Counted from the stretch's first letter, positions 1 through 6,077 are shown. The stretch: 9,003 bases of DNA from Candidatus Omnitrophica bacterium UBA1443 (GCA_002329545.1 DCTJ01000044.1:10116-19118); one strand, 5' to 3'. Translations and numbers: made by a program. The notes: generated from the letters alone by a model not told the origin.

Positions 1-168
1 CAACAGACTCAGGAGATTCTTTTCCCTGAATCGTCCGACCGGGTGGACCGGAAGCGGGGCGGGCTTATCGACCACGAGGAACGAAGGGTCCTGATAAAGG
101 ATCCTGTAATCCGTGGCGACATAAAGTTCATGCTCAGGCCTCATTCGATAAACGGACAATTTCGACAT
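1..168 (-). CDS. RluA-family pseudouridine synthase, N-terminal 56 residues only (gene runs off the left edge)
   Basis: This is the start of a second pseudouridine synthase gene, cut by the left edge of the window. The ATG lies three bases after the ubiA stop codon, with an AGGTG Shine-Dalgarno-like sequence nine bases upstream of it. The visible protein begins [16 protein letters not shown]. From about residue 26 it contains [20 protein letters not shown], the first conserved block of RluA-family catalytic domains (compare VVNKPAGMVVHP in the rluD-like gene of this window). The catalytic HRLD motif would lie beyond the edge. There is no room for an N-terminal S4 RNA-binding domain, so this should be an S4-less RluA/RluC-type enzyme modifying uridines in rRNA or tRNA, but the substrate cannot be told. 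It is in the same frame as ubiA, one stop codon away. Family is fairly sure; specific role is unknown. Confidence 0.8.
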   Translation of the reverse strand, partial: MSKLSVYRMRPEHELYVATDYRILYQDPSFLVVDKPAPLPVHPVGRFREKNLLSLL

Positions 169-171
169 AGC

Positions 172-1023
172 TTAAATCACCTGATCCAGTACCGTCGCGA
201 TCAACAACCCCACACTGACGAACACATTCATGACAAAAAAAGATTCATTGATTCTGGCAATTCCATAGGAGCGGATAAGATAATGTGAGCGGCCTAAAAA
301 AATCGCCGCGCACAGTATCCCTACAAAAAAAACCACTCCTTGCCCGTTCCAATAACCGGCAAGGATCCAGAAAATCACGCTTAAAAAATGCAGGGATCGC
401 GTTGTCGTCAGGGTGACCGCCGTCCCAAACTTGACAGGAAAAGAGTGCAAACCTGTCCTCCGGTCAAATTCCACGTCCTGCAAGGCATAAACCATGTCAA
501 ATCCCGCCACCCAGCAAATCACCCCAAGCGACAGGAAGGTCGGCGCCAGATCCAAACTGCCGCGGCTCGCAATCCAGGCGCCGTAAGGGGCAATCGCCAG
601 AACACTTCCAAGCACAAAATGCGAGAGATACGAAAACCTTTTCATCAGTGGATACACTGCCGCCAGAATAAAAGGCACGGGCGAAAGCAAAAAACAAAGC
701 GGCCCAAGCTTGAACGCAGAAAACTCGAAAATCAGAGCTGAAGCAATCAAAATCACGCCCACCCAACGCTTGGACAATTGTCCGGAAGGAATGGCGCGTG
801 CCGCGGTCCGGGGATTCATGGCATCGACCGAGGCGTCCAGAAAACGGTTCAACCCCATGGCAAAAGTCCGGAAACTCACCATTGCTACCGTAATCCAGAC
901 CCAAAGAAAAAGCGAGGGCATCCCCCGCTCGGCAAGAATTAATCCCAAAAATGCGAACGGAAGGGCGAAGAGCGAATGCTCGAATTTGATGTCCAGAAAA
1001 AAAACTTTGATTTTTTTTATCAT
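172..1023 (-). CDS. ubiA: UbiA-family polyprenyltransferase (MqnP-like, quinone biosynthesis)
   Basis: An integral membrane prenyltransferase of 283 residues, normal for the family, which attaches a polyprenyl chain to an aromatic acid in quinone synthesis. Both Mg-diphosphate-binding aspartate motifs are intact: N59-x3-D63-x3-D67 followed by NPRTAARAIPSGQ, and D183-x3-D187 in YALQDVEFDRRTG followed by HSFPVKFG. About eight hydrophobic helices surround them. The NPRTA form of the first motif, together with the UbiD-like gene just upstream, resembles the 'UbiA-other' group that includes MqnP of the futalosine menaquinone pathway more than classical E. coli UbiA. That assignment is an inference. 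The ATG start (MIKKIKVFFLDIKFEH) fits the family N-terminus but has only a close AAAGG before it. The first codons hold runs of eight A and eight T. Likely co-transcribed with ubiD, 74 bases upstream. Confidence 0.92.
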   Translation of the reverse strand: MIKKIKVFFLDIKFEHSLFALPFAFLGLILAERGMPSLFLWVWITVAMVSFRTFAMGLNRFLDASVDAMNPRTAARAIPSGQLSKRWVGVILIASALIFEFSAFKLGPLCFLLSPVPFILAAVYPLMKRFSYLSHFVLGSVLAIAPYGAWIASRGSLDLAPTFLSLGVICWVAGFDMVYALQDVEFDRRTGLHSFPVKFGTAVTLTTTRSLHFLSVIFWILAGYWNGQGVVFFVGILCAAIFLGRSHYLIRSYGIARINESFFVMNVFVSVGLLIATVLDQVI

Positions 1024-1077
1024 GCCTTTGAGATCAATGTTCGGGGCGAATCAAAAAAACCAGCCGCTGAAAGACCG

Positions 1078-1094
1078 ATGCCCGGCGCCGGCAT
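1078..1094 (-). repeat. GC-rich inverted repeat just after the ubiD stop codon
   Basis: The arms ATGCC (1078-1082) and GGCAT (1090-1094) flank a seven-base centre, and positions 1082-1091 are a perfect ten-base palindrome, CCGGCGCCGG. The repeat begins three bases after the ubiD stop in the only non-coding gap between ubiD and ubiA. On the transcript a run of seven U follows about 20 bases later (1051-1057), too far away for a standard intrinsic terminator. It could be an mRNA-stabilising hairpin or a weak attenuator that lowers ubiA relative to ubiD, or it could be chance. Confidence 0.3.
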
Positions 1095-1097
1095 ATG

Positions 1098-2567
1098 TTA
1101 CGACAAGTATCGGGGATCCAGCCCGTATTCTTTCCAACGCGACTCAACCCGTTTTTTTATTTCATCATCCATCACAATATCTTCCGGCCAGGGGCGTTCC
1201 ATCCCTTCCGCAGCCGTCTTCCGGGTCGCGTCGATACCGATCTTGGAACCCGAAAAATCACGCGGCGCGCCGTGGTCGAGCTCATCCAGCGGCCCTTCGC
1301 TTGAAACGATATCGCGTTTAGGATCAAAATTATTCAGCACGCGCCACGCAACTTCGCGCATGTCCCGGATATTAGAATCCTGATCCAGCACAATCACCAT
1401 CTTGGAAAACATAAGCTGTCCCAGTCCCCAAACTCCGTGAATAACTTTCTTCCCCTGTTCCGGATAACGCTTTTGAATCGCGAGAATCACGCAATTATGA
1501 AAACTTCCCTCCCACGGCAAATGCATGTCCACAATTTCCGGAAATTGCTTGCGGATCATTGGGAGAAAAATATGCTCGATGGCGCGCCCCATGTAACAAT
1601 CCTCCATGGGAGAACGACCGACCACCGTCGCGGCATAAATCGGGTTTTTCTGATGCGTCATGCACGTCACGTGAAAAACCGGAAACTCTTTCGCTCGCGA
1701 ATAGAATCCCGTGTGATCACCAAAGGGGCCTTCCAGCCGCATTTCCCCTTCTTCAACATAACCTTCAAGCACAATTTCGGCGTCAGCCGGGACTTCCAAA
1801 TCAACCGTTTTGCATTTTACGAGCTCGACGGGACTTTGACGCAAAAATCCAGCCAGCATTAATTCATCCATTCCGTAAGGCAAAGGACAGGCCGCGGAAA
1901 AGATGGTCGCGGGGTCCGCCCCGATCGCGCAGGCCACTGGAAGCCGCTCTTTCTTTCCCCGCGTGAGTTTTCGAAAATGTTCCGCCCCGTCTTTATGCAC
2001 ATGCCAATGCATGCCAGTGGTTTCATCATCGTAAACCTGCATTCGGTACATCCCGACGTTCCGTTTTCCGGTCAAAGGATCTTTCGTAAAAACCATGGGA
2101 AGCGTGATAAATTTTCCTCCGTCTTTCGGCCAGCATTGCAACACGGGCAAGCGGCCCAGAAGCTGCCCCTTCCCCTGATAAACAATCTCCTCCTGACACG
2201 GCGCCCGGCTGACTATCTTGGGAAGAAGGGCGTTCAGCTCAAAAAGTTTGGGAAGCATCCCCAGTTTTTCCCACATATTTTCCGGAACTTTGGAATCCAG
2301 GAGAGATTCGATCCGTTCTGCCACTTGAGAAAGTTTTTTAACCCCCAGCGCCATGGCCATTCGTTTTTCACTGCCAAACAAATTAATCACAAGCGGCATG
2401 TCTGATCCGTCAGGAGCTTTAAACAAAAGCGCCGGGCCCTCTTTCTTGACGACCCGATCATAAATCTCGGTCACCTCAAGCACCGGATCCACCGGCGCCG
2501 AGATCTCCACCAATTCACCTTCAAGTTTGAGGATCTTCAAAAAGTCTTTGAGCCCTTTATATCCCAT
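1098..2567 (-). CDS. ubiD: UbiD-family prenylated-FMN decarboxylase (MqnL-like, quinone biosynthesis)
   Basis: A cytosolic decarboxylase of 489 residues, full length for the UbiD family, which removes a ring carboxyl group from a quinone precursor using prenylated FMN. Family blocks appear in order: NVGMYRMQV (about 170-178) followed by TGMHWHVHKD, LEGPFGDHTGFYS (278-290) with the conserved glutamate E279, NPIYAATVVGRSPMED (308-323), and near the end GPLDELDHGAPRDFSGSKIG and IDATRK. All the expected catalytic and cofactor-binding neighbourhoods look intact. The ATG has a strong AGGAG Shine-Dalgarno sequence (2574-2580), and the gene overlaps the end of the YugP-like gene by 11 bases. With ubiA downstream, the pair probably performs late steps of menaquinone synthesis, the futalosine-pathway MqnL/MqnP pair being my favoured reading. 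No UbiX-like gene, which would make the cofactor, is in the window. Confidence 0.95.
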   Translation of the reverse strand: MGYKGLKDFLKILKLEGELVEISAPVDPVLEVTEIYDRVVKKEGPALLFKAPDGSDMPLVINLFGSEKRMAMALGVKKLSQVAERIESLLDSKVPENMWEKLGMLPKLFELNALLPKIVSRAPCQEEIVYQGKGQLLGRLPVLQCWPKDGGKFITLPMVFTKDPLTGKRNVGMYRMQVYDDETTGMHWHVHKDGAEHFRKLTRGKKERLPVACAIGADPATIFSAACPLPYGMDELMLAGFLRQSPVELVKCKTVDLEVPADAEIVLEGYVEEGEMRLEGPFGDHTGFYSRAKEFPVFHVTCMTHQKNPIYAATVVGRSPMEDCYMGRAIEHIFLPMIRKQFPEIVDMHLPWEGSFHNCVILAIQKRYPEQGKKVIHGVWGLGQLMFSKMVIVLDQDSNIRDMREVAWRVLNNFDPKRDIVSSEGPLDELDHGAPRDFSGSKIGIDATRKTAAEGMERPWPEDIVMDDEIKKRVESRWKEYGLDPRYLS

Positions 2568-3237
2568 GACGATTTCTCCTTAACACACCACTCACAAGAT
2601 TCCACGGCATCAGGACCAGACAGGCTAACCCTTCCAGGGCCGCGGCCCGATTCAGCCTTTGGAAACACATCCATTCATGCGGCTCCAGACAACGCGCCTC
2701 CTTCATGAGCCTCGAGGTTCGATCTTCGGCGTCCAACTCAAACGAAAGATCATAAAAAGACAGAAGCAAGACTACGGCAAATGCGCCTAATCCAGGCGTC
2801 ACCAGAAACCCCGCGTTTCTAATCAACATACCCGCCAGAAAGCAGATCCATCCCAATACTACCGTCACCTGCGCCGCGAATGTAACTTTCTTTTTAAGGT
2901 GGGTCCAGAAAATCAGATTTGAAAGTTGCCCCTTCAGAAAAGCCCCGCGCGCGGCACGCACGAGAGAAGGAATATCCCGGCCGTCATAAATTTTTCGAGA
3001 GATAAAAAGACCTTCGGACGCCGATGAACTCACCGCTTCGTCCGAACACTCAACCGGAGTCACGCTGACATGAAACATTCCCATCTTGTCCAGAACCATC
3101 CTGGCCACTTCAGAACCAGTTATGGCGGTAAGAAAACCGGGCCGACAATACTTCATTTTAACCCAGGCGCCGTAGAGGATAACGATGAAAGAAATACCCA
3201 CCGTCAATAGGAACAACAACCCTTGGAGAGGATTCAC
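2557..3237 (-). CDS. YugP-like membrane protein, zinc-peptidase family with lost active site (pseudopeptidase)
   Basis: A 226-residue membrane protein that follows the YugP zinc-metallopeptidase family (Zn_peptidase_2 type) from end to end. There is a membrane helix at about 5-25, then TGSEVARMVLDKMG (40-53) matching the family's TGxEVAR block, then YDGRDIPSLVRAA (84-96) matching the stretch before the active site. Two hydrophobic helices follow (about 120-140 and 147-163), then FELDAEDR (167-173) matching the family's VEFNASRR, and LNRAAALEGLACLVL (196-209) matching LNAAALTYVAAAL. The metal-binding HEVGH should fall at 97-101, but the sequence there is RGAFL, and the family's DHYDP stretch is also lost (SDEAV). 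Length is normal, so this is a divergent, probably catalytically dead, homologue and not a fragment. The start is GTG, with GGAG about 13 bases upstream and AAAGG directly before it. It heads the ubiD-ubiA operon. Its role is unknown. Confidence 0.8.
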   Translation of the reverse strand: MNPLQGLLFLLTVGISFIVILYGAWVKMKYCRPGFLTAITGSEVARMVLDKMGMFHVSVTPVECSDEAVSSSASEGLFISRKIYDGRDIPSLVRAARGAFLKGQLSNLIFWTHLKKKVTFAAQVTVVLGWICFLAGMLIRNAGFLVTPGLGAFAVVLLLSFYDLSFELDAEDRTSRLMKEARCLEPHEWMCFQRLNRAAALEGLACLVLMPWNLVSGVLRRNRHGI

Positions 3238-3275
3238 CCTTTAAGATCTCCGGTTAGTCTTTGATTGAAAAAATG

Positions 3276-3304
3276 ATTATAAGCGAACCGTCGCGGTGAC
3301 TCTA
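3276..3304 (-). promoter_or_regulatory. Candidate sigma-70 promoter for the YugP-like-ubiD-ubiA operon
   Basis: In the 86-base gap between the rluD-like gene and the YugP-like gene, the minus strand carries a perfect TATAAT at 3276-3281. Seventeen bases upstream is a weak -35 candidate, TAGAGT (3299-3304, three of six matches to TTGACA). Initiation near 3269 would give a leader of roughly 30 bases before the GTG. The rest of the gap holds no clear terminator. Confidence 0.5.
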
Positions 3305-3323
3305 CGCTTTTTTGGAAGAAAAA

Positions 3324-4250
3324 CTACGGGCGGGTTTCCAGGAAAGAAAGAAGTTCCTTCATGTCCCGGGGAAGTTCACTTGAAAAAGAGACCCGCTTCC
3401 CATGGTCGGGATGTTCAAACCCGAGGAAGGATGCGTGAAGGGCCTGACGCTGGATCGACGGAAAAGGAATTCCGTAAAGGGTATCCCCCAGTACCGGATG
3501 CCCCAGATGAGCCAGGTGAACCCGGATTTGGTGTGTTCTTCCGGTCTGGGGCCGAATTTCAACGAGAGTTCCTCTCGAAAAACGTTGTTTGACCTTAAAA
3601 TAGGTAACGGCGTCTTTTCCCCCCGAAGGTTTCACAATCACTTTTTTTCGGTTCAGAAAAGCACGCCCTACCGGCTCCTCGATCACCCCCTCGTCATGCT
3701 GGATCACGCCCCGGACAATCGCGTGGTACACCCTCTCGATCGAATGATCTTTAAACTGCTTCGCAAGTTTTGAGTGGGCGATATCCGTTTTCGCTACCAC
3801 CATCACGCCTGAAGTGTCCTTGTCCAGTCGGTGAACAATCCCGGGGCGAACCTTGTCCCCTTCATGGGACAGATTCCGCACATGAAAAAGCAACGCGTTG
3901 ACCAGTGTGTGGTTGGGGTTGCCATGGGCGGGATGAACCACCATTCCAGCCGGCTTGTTAACCACAATGAGAGCCTCATCTTCATGCAAAATCTCAATCG
4001 GGATGGCTTCCGCGGGAAGATCCACTCGTGGTCTTTCAAGCTTTTCAACCGAAATGCTCTCTCCGGCCTTCACGGCGTAATGGGGAGTCACCGTTTTCCC
4101 TTCCACGAGCACGCCGCCGGAACGGATCATTTTTTGAAGTTGCGCGCGGGAATGGCGATCCGAAAGTTTAGCGGCCAGAAAAACATCCAGGCGTAATTGA
4201 GACTCGGCCTCATCCACAATAAATTCGTCAAACCGGCCTCGCGTCGTCAC
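3324..4250 (-). CDS. rluD: RluD-like 23S rRNA pseudouridine synthase with S4 domain
   Basis: A 308-residue enzyme that isomerises uridine to pseudouridine, most likely in 23S rRNA. The N-terminal S4 RNA-binding domain covers roughly residues 16-75 (RLDVFLAAKL, SRAQLQKMIRSGGVLVEG, VKAGESISV). The catalytic domain then shows VVNKPAGMVVHPAHGN (96-111), the active-site motif HRLDKDTSGVMVVAKT with catalytic D143, and the C-terminal blocks RPQTGRTHQIRVHLAHLGHP and LHASFLGFEHP. Length and domain order match RluD. Whether it modifies the exact RluD sites cannot be read from sequence. It starts with GTG overlapping the lgt stop in GTGA, with a good AGGGGAG Shine-Dalgarno sequence (4260-4266) nine bases upstream, so translation is probably coupled to lgt. 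It is the last gene of the dksA-like-lspA-lgt operon. Confidence 0.93.
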   Translation of the reverse strand: MTTRGRFDEFIVDEAESQLRLDVFLAAKLSDRHSRAQLQKMIRSGGVLVEGKTVTPHYAVKAGESISVEKLERPRVDLPAEAIPIEILHEDEALIVVNKPAGMVVHPAHGNPNHTLVNALLFHVRNLSHEGDKVRPGIVHRLDKDTSGVMVVAKTDIAHSKLAKQFKDHSIERVYHAIVRGVIQHDEGVIEEPVGRAFLNRKKVIVKPSGGKDAVTYFKVKQRFSRGTLVEIRPQTGRTHQIRVHLAHLGHPVLGDTLYGIPFPSIQRQALHASFLGFEHPDHGKRVSFSSELPRDMKELLSFLETRP

Positions 4251-4993
4251 TGGCGCGCACTCCCCTGAGATTTGCGCGCCTGAAAAAAAATAAACGCCGT
4301 CACAATCATCACGATGCTAATCCACTGATTCATCGTAAAACCCAGCCAGCTCAGTCCCGGTTCCCTAACAAACTCGATCAGGTAACGCCCCAGGGCATAC
4401 AGCATGAAATATAACAACCCAACTTCCCCTTCGAATCGGGCCCGTCGTCCTCGTACACGCAAACAGACAAAAAGAAGCAGTGTGTAGAACGCCTCATAAA
4501 GTTGCGCCGGATGAACGGGACCTCCCGAATGCGGGAAACTGACCGCCCACGGCAAATGGCAAGGCTTTCCAAAGCAGCATCCGTTCAAAAAACATCCGAT
4601 ACGCCCAAAGAATTGCGTCAAAGCAATGTAGGGTACGATAAAATCAAGAAATCGCCAGAAGGGAATTTTTTTCATCCGGAGAGTAACGATGAATCCGATC
4701 AATCCGCTGACGGCCCCTCCATAAAAAATTAATCCTCCTTCCCAAATCGCAAAAACCCTGAGAGGGTCCGAAGCGTAATAGGACAGGTTTTGAAGAACAT
4801 AAAAAAGTCGCGCTCCCACAACTCCCCACACCAAAAGGACGAGCATCATGTCCGAGCAGTCGTCCGGCGCCGGGAAGCCTTCCTTCACAGCCCTGCGACG
4901 CATCAGGATGAGCGAAACCACCATGCCAACCGCAAAAAGCAGTCCGTAGCTGTAAAGTTTCAAGGGACCGAGCGAGACAATAACGGGGATCAT
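4247..4993 (-). CDS. lgt: Prolipoprotein diacylglyceryl transferase
   Basis: Lgt is the first enzyme of lipoprotein maturation in the inner membrane. It moves diacylglycerol from phosphatidylglycerol to the lipobox cysteine. I place the start at the ATG at 4993, which overlaps the lspA stop as ATGA and has AGGGA six bases upstream. A longer TTG-started reading (to 5035) would lie inside lspA and adds a non-family N-terminus. The 248-residue protein is almost all membrane helices. Family blocks are present: LYSYGLLFAVG (13-23), WEGGLIFYGG (84-93), FFGRIGCFLNGCCFGKP (128-144) with the conserved GR, HPAQLYEA (161-168), and GRYLIEFVREP (202-212) with the functional arginine. The histidine found in E. 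coli at the GGMSFHGG motif is Y91 here, and the asparagine after GRVG is cysteine. I recall both changes from Lgt proteins of several other phyla, so they are not damage. Confidence 0.95.
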   Translation of the reverse strand: MIPVIVSLGPLKLYSYGLLFAVGMVVSLILMRRRAVKEGFPAPDDCSDMMLVLLVWGVVGARLFYVLQNLSYYASDPLRVFAIWEGGLIFYGGAVSGLIGFIVTLRMKKIPFWRFLDFIVPYIALTQFFGRIGCFLNGCCFGKPCHLPWAVSFPHSGGPVHPAQLYEAFYTLLLFVCLRVRGRRARFEGEVGLLYFMLYALGRYLIEFVREPGLSWLGFTMNQWISIVMIVTAFIFFQARKSQGSARQ

Positions 4994-5430
4994 TCTTTTT
5001 CCCTGGTGCGAAAAAGACTGATGAGATAGACGCAAACGCCGACAGTAATCGCCGTGTCCGCAAGGTTAAAAACCGGCCAGAAACGAAAATCCAGAAAATC
5101 GATCACAGCACCCAACCGGACACGATCGATCCAGTTACCGATCGCGCCCCCGAGGATGAGGCTAAGAGCCCATTTTTCAGAAAGACTAGCTCCATGAGAC
5201 CTCGCCACCAGAATAAACAGGAAGACAAGGCTCACCGTAATCACGGAAAAAAGAAGAGAACTGTGGTCGCTCAAAAAACCAAACGCCACGCCCGTATTTC
5301 GAACAAGCGTCAGGTGAAAAACATTCGGGAGAACAGGTTTAGAAACCTCGGAAAGAAAAACCAGCGCGAAATATTTGGTGAGTTGATCCAGAAAGACGAC
5401 AAACCCGACCAGTCCGTAGAAGAAGATCAA
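4990..5430 (-). CDS. lspA: Lipoprotein signal peptidase (signal peptidase II)
   Basis: An inner-membrane aspartic protease that cleaves the signal peptide from lipoproteins after Lgt has acted. I choose the TTG at 5430, giving 146 residues. It overlaps the upstream stop as TTGA, matches the pattern of the next two genes, begins directly with the first membrane helix (IFFYGLVGFVVFLDQLTKY), and has GGGAG 11 bases upstream. The alternative GTG at 5475 adds a polar PPGPGRRREGASPQ tail that is not typical of the family, has no Shine-Dalgarno sequence, and overlaps the upstream gene by 49 bases. Family motifs are complete: LDQLTKY (14-20), VRNTGVAFGF (43-52), GNWIDRV with catalytic D102, and FNLAD with catalytic D125. 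There are four membrane helices. The order lspA then lgt places both lipoprotein enzymes in one coupled unit. Confidence 0.93.
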   Translation of the reverse strand: MIFFYGLVGFVVFLDQLTKYFALVFLSEVSKPVLPNVFHLTLVRNTGVAFGFLSDHSSLLFSVITVSLVFLFILVARSHGASLSEKWALSLILGGAIGNWIDRVRLGAVIDFLDFRFWPVFNLADTAITVGVCVYLISLFRTREKE

Positions 5431-6014
5431 CTGCGGCGAGGCTCCCTCTCTTCTTCTTCCTGGGCCTGGAGGCACAAACGAACATAAGGCGCCGCTAGAA
5501 GCCGTTTCTTCGGTATGGCGATACCATATTTTTCACAAATTCCAAAAGTGCCTTCTTCGATCTTTCTCAACGCGACTGCGATGTCATTTAAAAGTTGCTG
5601 GCTGTTCGCGGCAAGCCCGATATTGAGCTCCCGGTCAAAACTGTCACTCGCCGCATCAGTCACGTGAAAGCTATAACCTGAGCCCCCCCCCGTGGAATCC
5701 TTCCGGCCGGTATTCAGATTTTCCTTCTCAATTGACTGAAGGCTCCCCACAATCCTCCTTTTGAGATCCATCAGAAGTTTGGTAAAGACACCAAGTTCCG
5801 ACTTGGAAAACGGGGTTTTTTTAAGCTGGGGGCCCTTGGGGACCTTGACAATCCGATCCACCCTGTAACCCATGATCGGGACTACTTTACTTTCCCTGGG
5901 AGCCTTGTGCCTTTTACTGACTTTCTTACCTTTGGCAACCTTGGCTTTCGGTTTCACGACCCTTCGGGCTTTGGTTTTCTTAGCTTTCTTCTTTACTTTC
6001 TTCTTTTTAGGCAT
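5427..6014 (-). CDS. DksA/TraR-family regulator with basic N-terminal tail and half-lost zinc finger
   Basis: A 195-residue protein of the DksA/TraR family, whose members bind RNA polymerase through the secondary channel and tune initiation during the stringent response. Residues 3-38 form a highly basic tail (KKKKVKKKAKKTKARR and further lysines). A helical region follows (about 69-155, LSxxEL-like start, TDAASDSFDRELNIGLA at 119-135). The C-terminal finger is GTFGICEKYGIAIPKKRLLA then PYVRLCLQAQ. The usual four cysteines (CxxC-x17-CxxC) are reduced to C160-x2-Y163-x17-C181-x2-A184, so normal zinc binding is doubtful. A run of nine G encodes T-G-G-G at about 107-110. The ATG has a GGAAGGAAG Shine-Dalgarno stretch. 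It is first in an operon with lspA, lgt and an rluD-like gene, behind its own promoter. Family is sure; target promoters and whether it responds to ppGpp are unknown. Confidence 0.9.
   Translation of the reverse strand: MPKKKKVKKKAKKTKARRVVKPKAKVAKGKKVSKRHKAPRESKVVPIMGYRVDRIVKVPKGPQLKKTPFSKSELGVFTKLLMDLKRRIVGSLQSIEKENLNTGRKDSTGGGSGYSFHVTDAASDSFDRELNIGLAANSQQLLNDIAVALRKIEEGTFGICEKYGIAIPKKRLLAAPYVRLCLQAQEEEEREPRRS
5683..5691 (-). repeat. Homopolymer of nine G (coding strand) inside the DksA-like gene
   Basis: Nine consecutive C on the plus strand read as ACG GGG GGG GGC in the DksA-like frame. At nine bases the frame is open and the whole C-terminal domain is encoded. By direct translation, one G fewer gives a TGA eight codons after the tract's ACG-GGG-GGG, and one G more gives a TAG after C-T-C, A-G-G, T-T-A. 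Either change removes the finger domain while keeping the basic tail and first helix. Confidence 0.7.
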
Positions 6015-6048
6015 GTCGCTTCCTTCCTGCTCTCAAAAGGCGGGCGAC

Positions 6049-6077
6049 ATTATACTGAAGCAATCTAGAGGCTGCAA
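6049..6077 (-). promoter_or_regulatory. Candidate sigma-70 promoter for the DksA-like-lspA-lgt-rluD operon
   Basis: The 77-base gap before the DksA-like gene holds TATAAT at 6049-6054 and TTGCAG at 6072-6077 on the minus strand, exactly 17 bases apart. TTGCAG keeps the strong TTG of the -35 consensus. Initiation near 6042 gives a leader of about 28 bases that includes the Shine-Dalgarno sequence at about 6019-6027. No convincing terminator for the upstream HD-GYP gene is visible in the gap, so read-through into this operon is possible. Confidence 0.6.

Noticed and set aside
995..1019. Runs of eight T and eight A in the first codons of ubiA as a slippage switch
   Set aside because: They are ordinary Lys and Phe codons at an A/T-rich gene start; short A/T runs of this length are common and give no specific support for switching.
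710..1321. Long plus-strand open frame (203 codons) opposite the ubiA start and ubiD end
   Set aside because: It lies antisense to two well-recognised genes, spans their gap, and its translation shows no family motif. The same holds for the other plus-strand open frames, such as 1437-1862, 3831-4196 and 6491-7105.
3283..3294. Small inverted repeat GCGA/TCGC followed on the minus strand by a T-rich stretch, as a terminator after the rluD-like gene
   Set aside because: The stem is only four base pairs, the T run is nine or more bases away, and the stretch overlaps the better-supported -10 box.
4564..4725. Loss of E. coli-essential Lgt residues (His103 to Tyr, Asn146 to Cys equivalents) as evidence of an inactive enzyme
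   Set aside because: I recall GGLxFYGG and GRxGCFxxGCC as frequent in Lgt proteins of other phyla, and all other blocks are intact.
4991..5035. Longer Lgt starting at a TTG at 5035
   Set aside because: The extra 14 residues are read from inside lspA and do not fit the family, whereas the ATG at 4993 has AGGGA at good spacing and an ATGA overlap.
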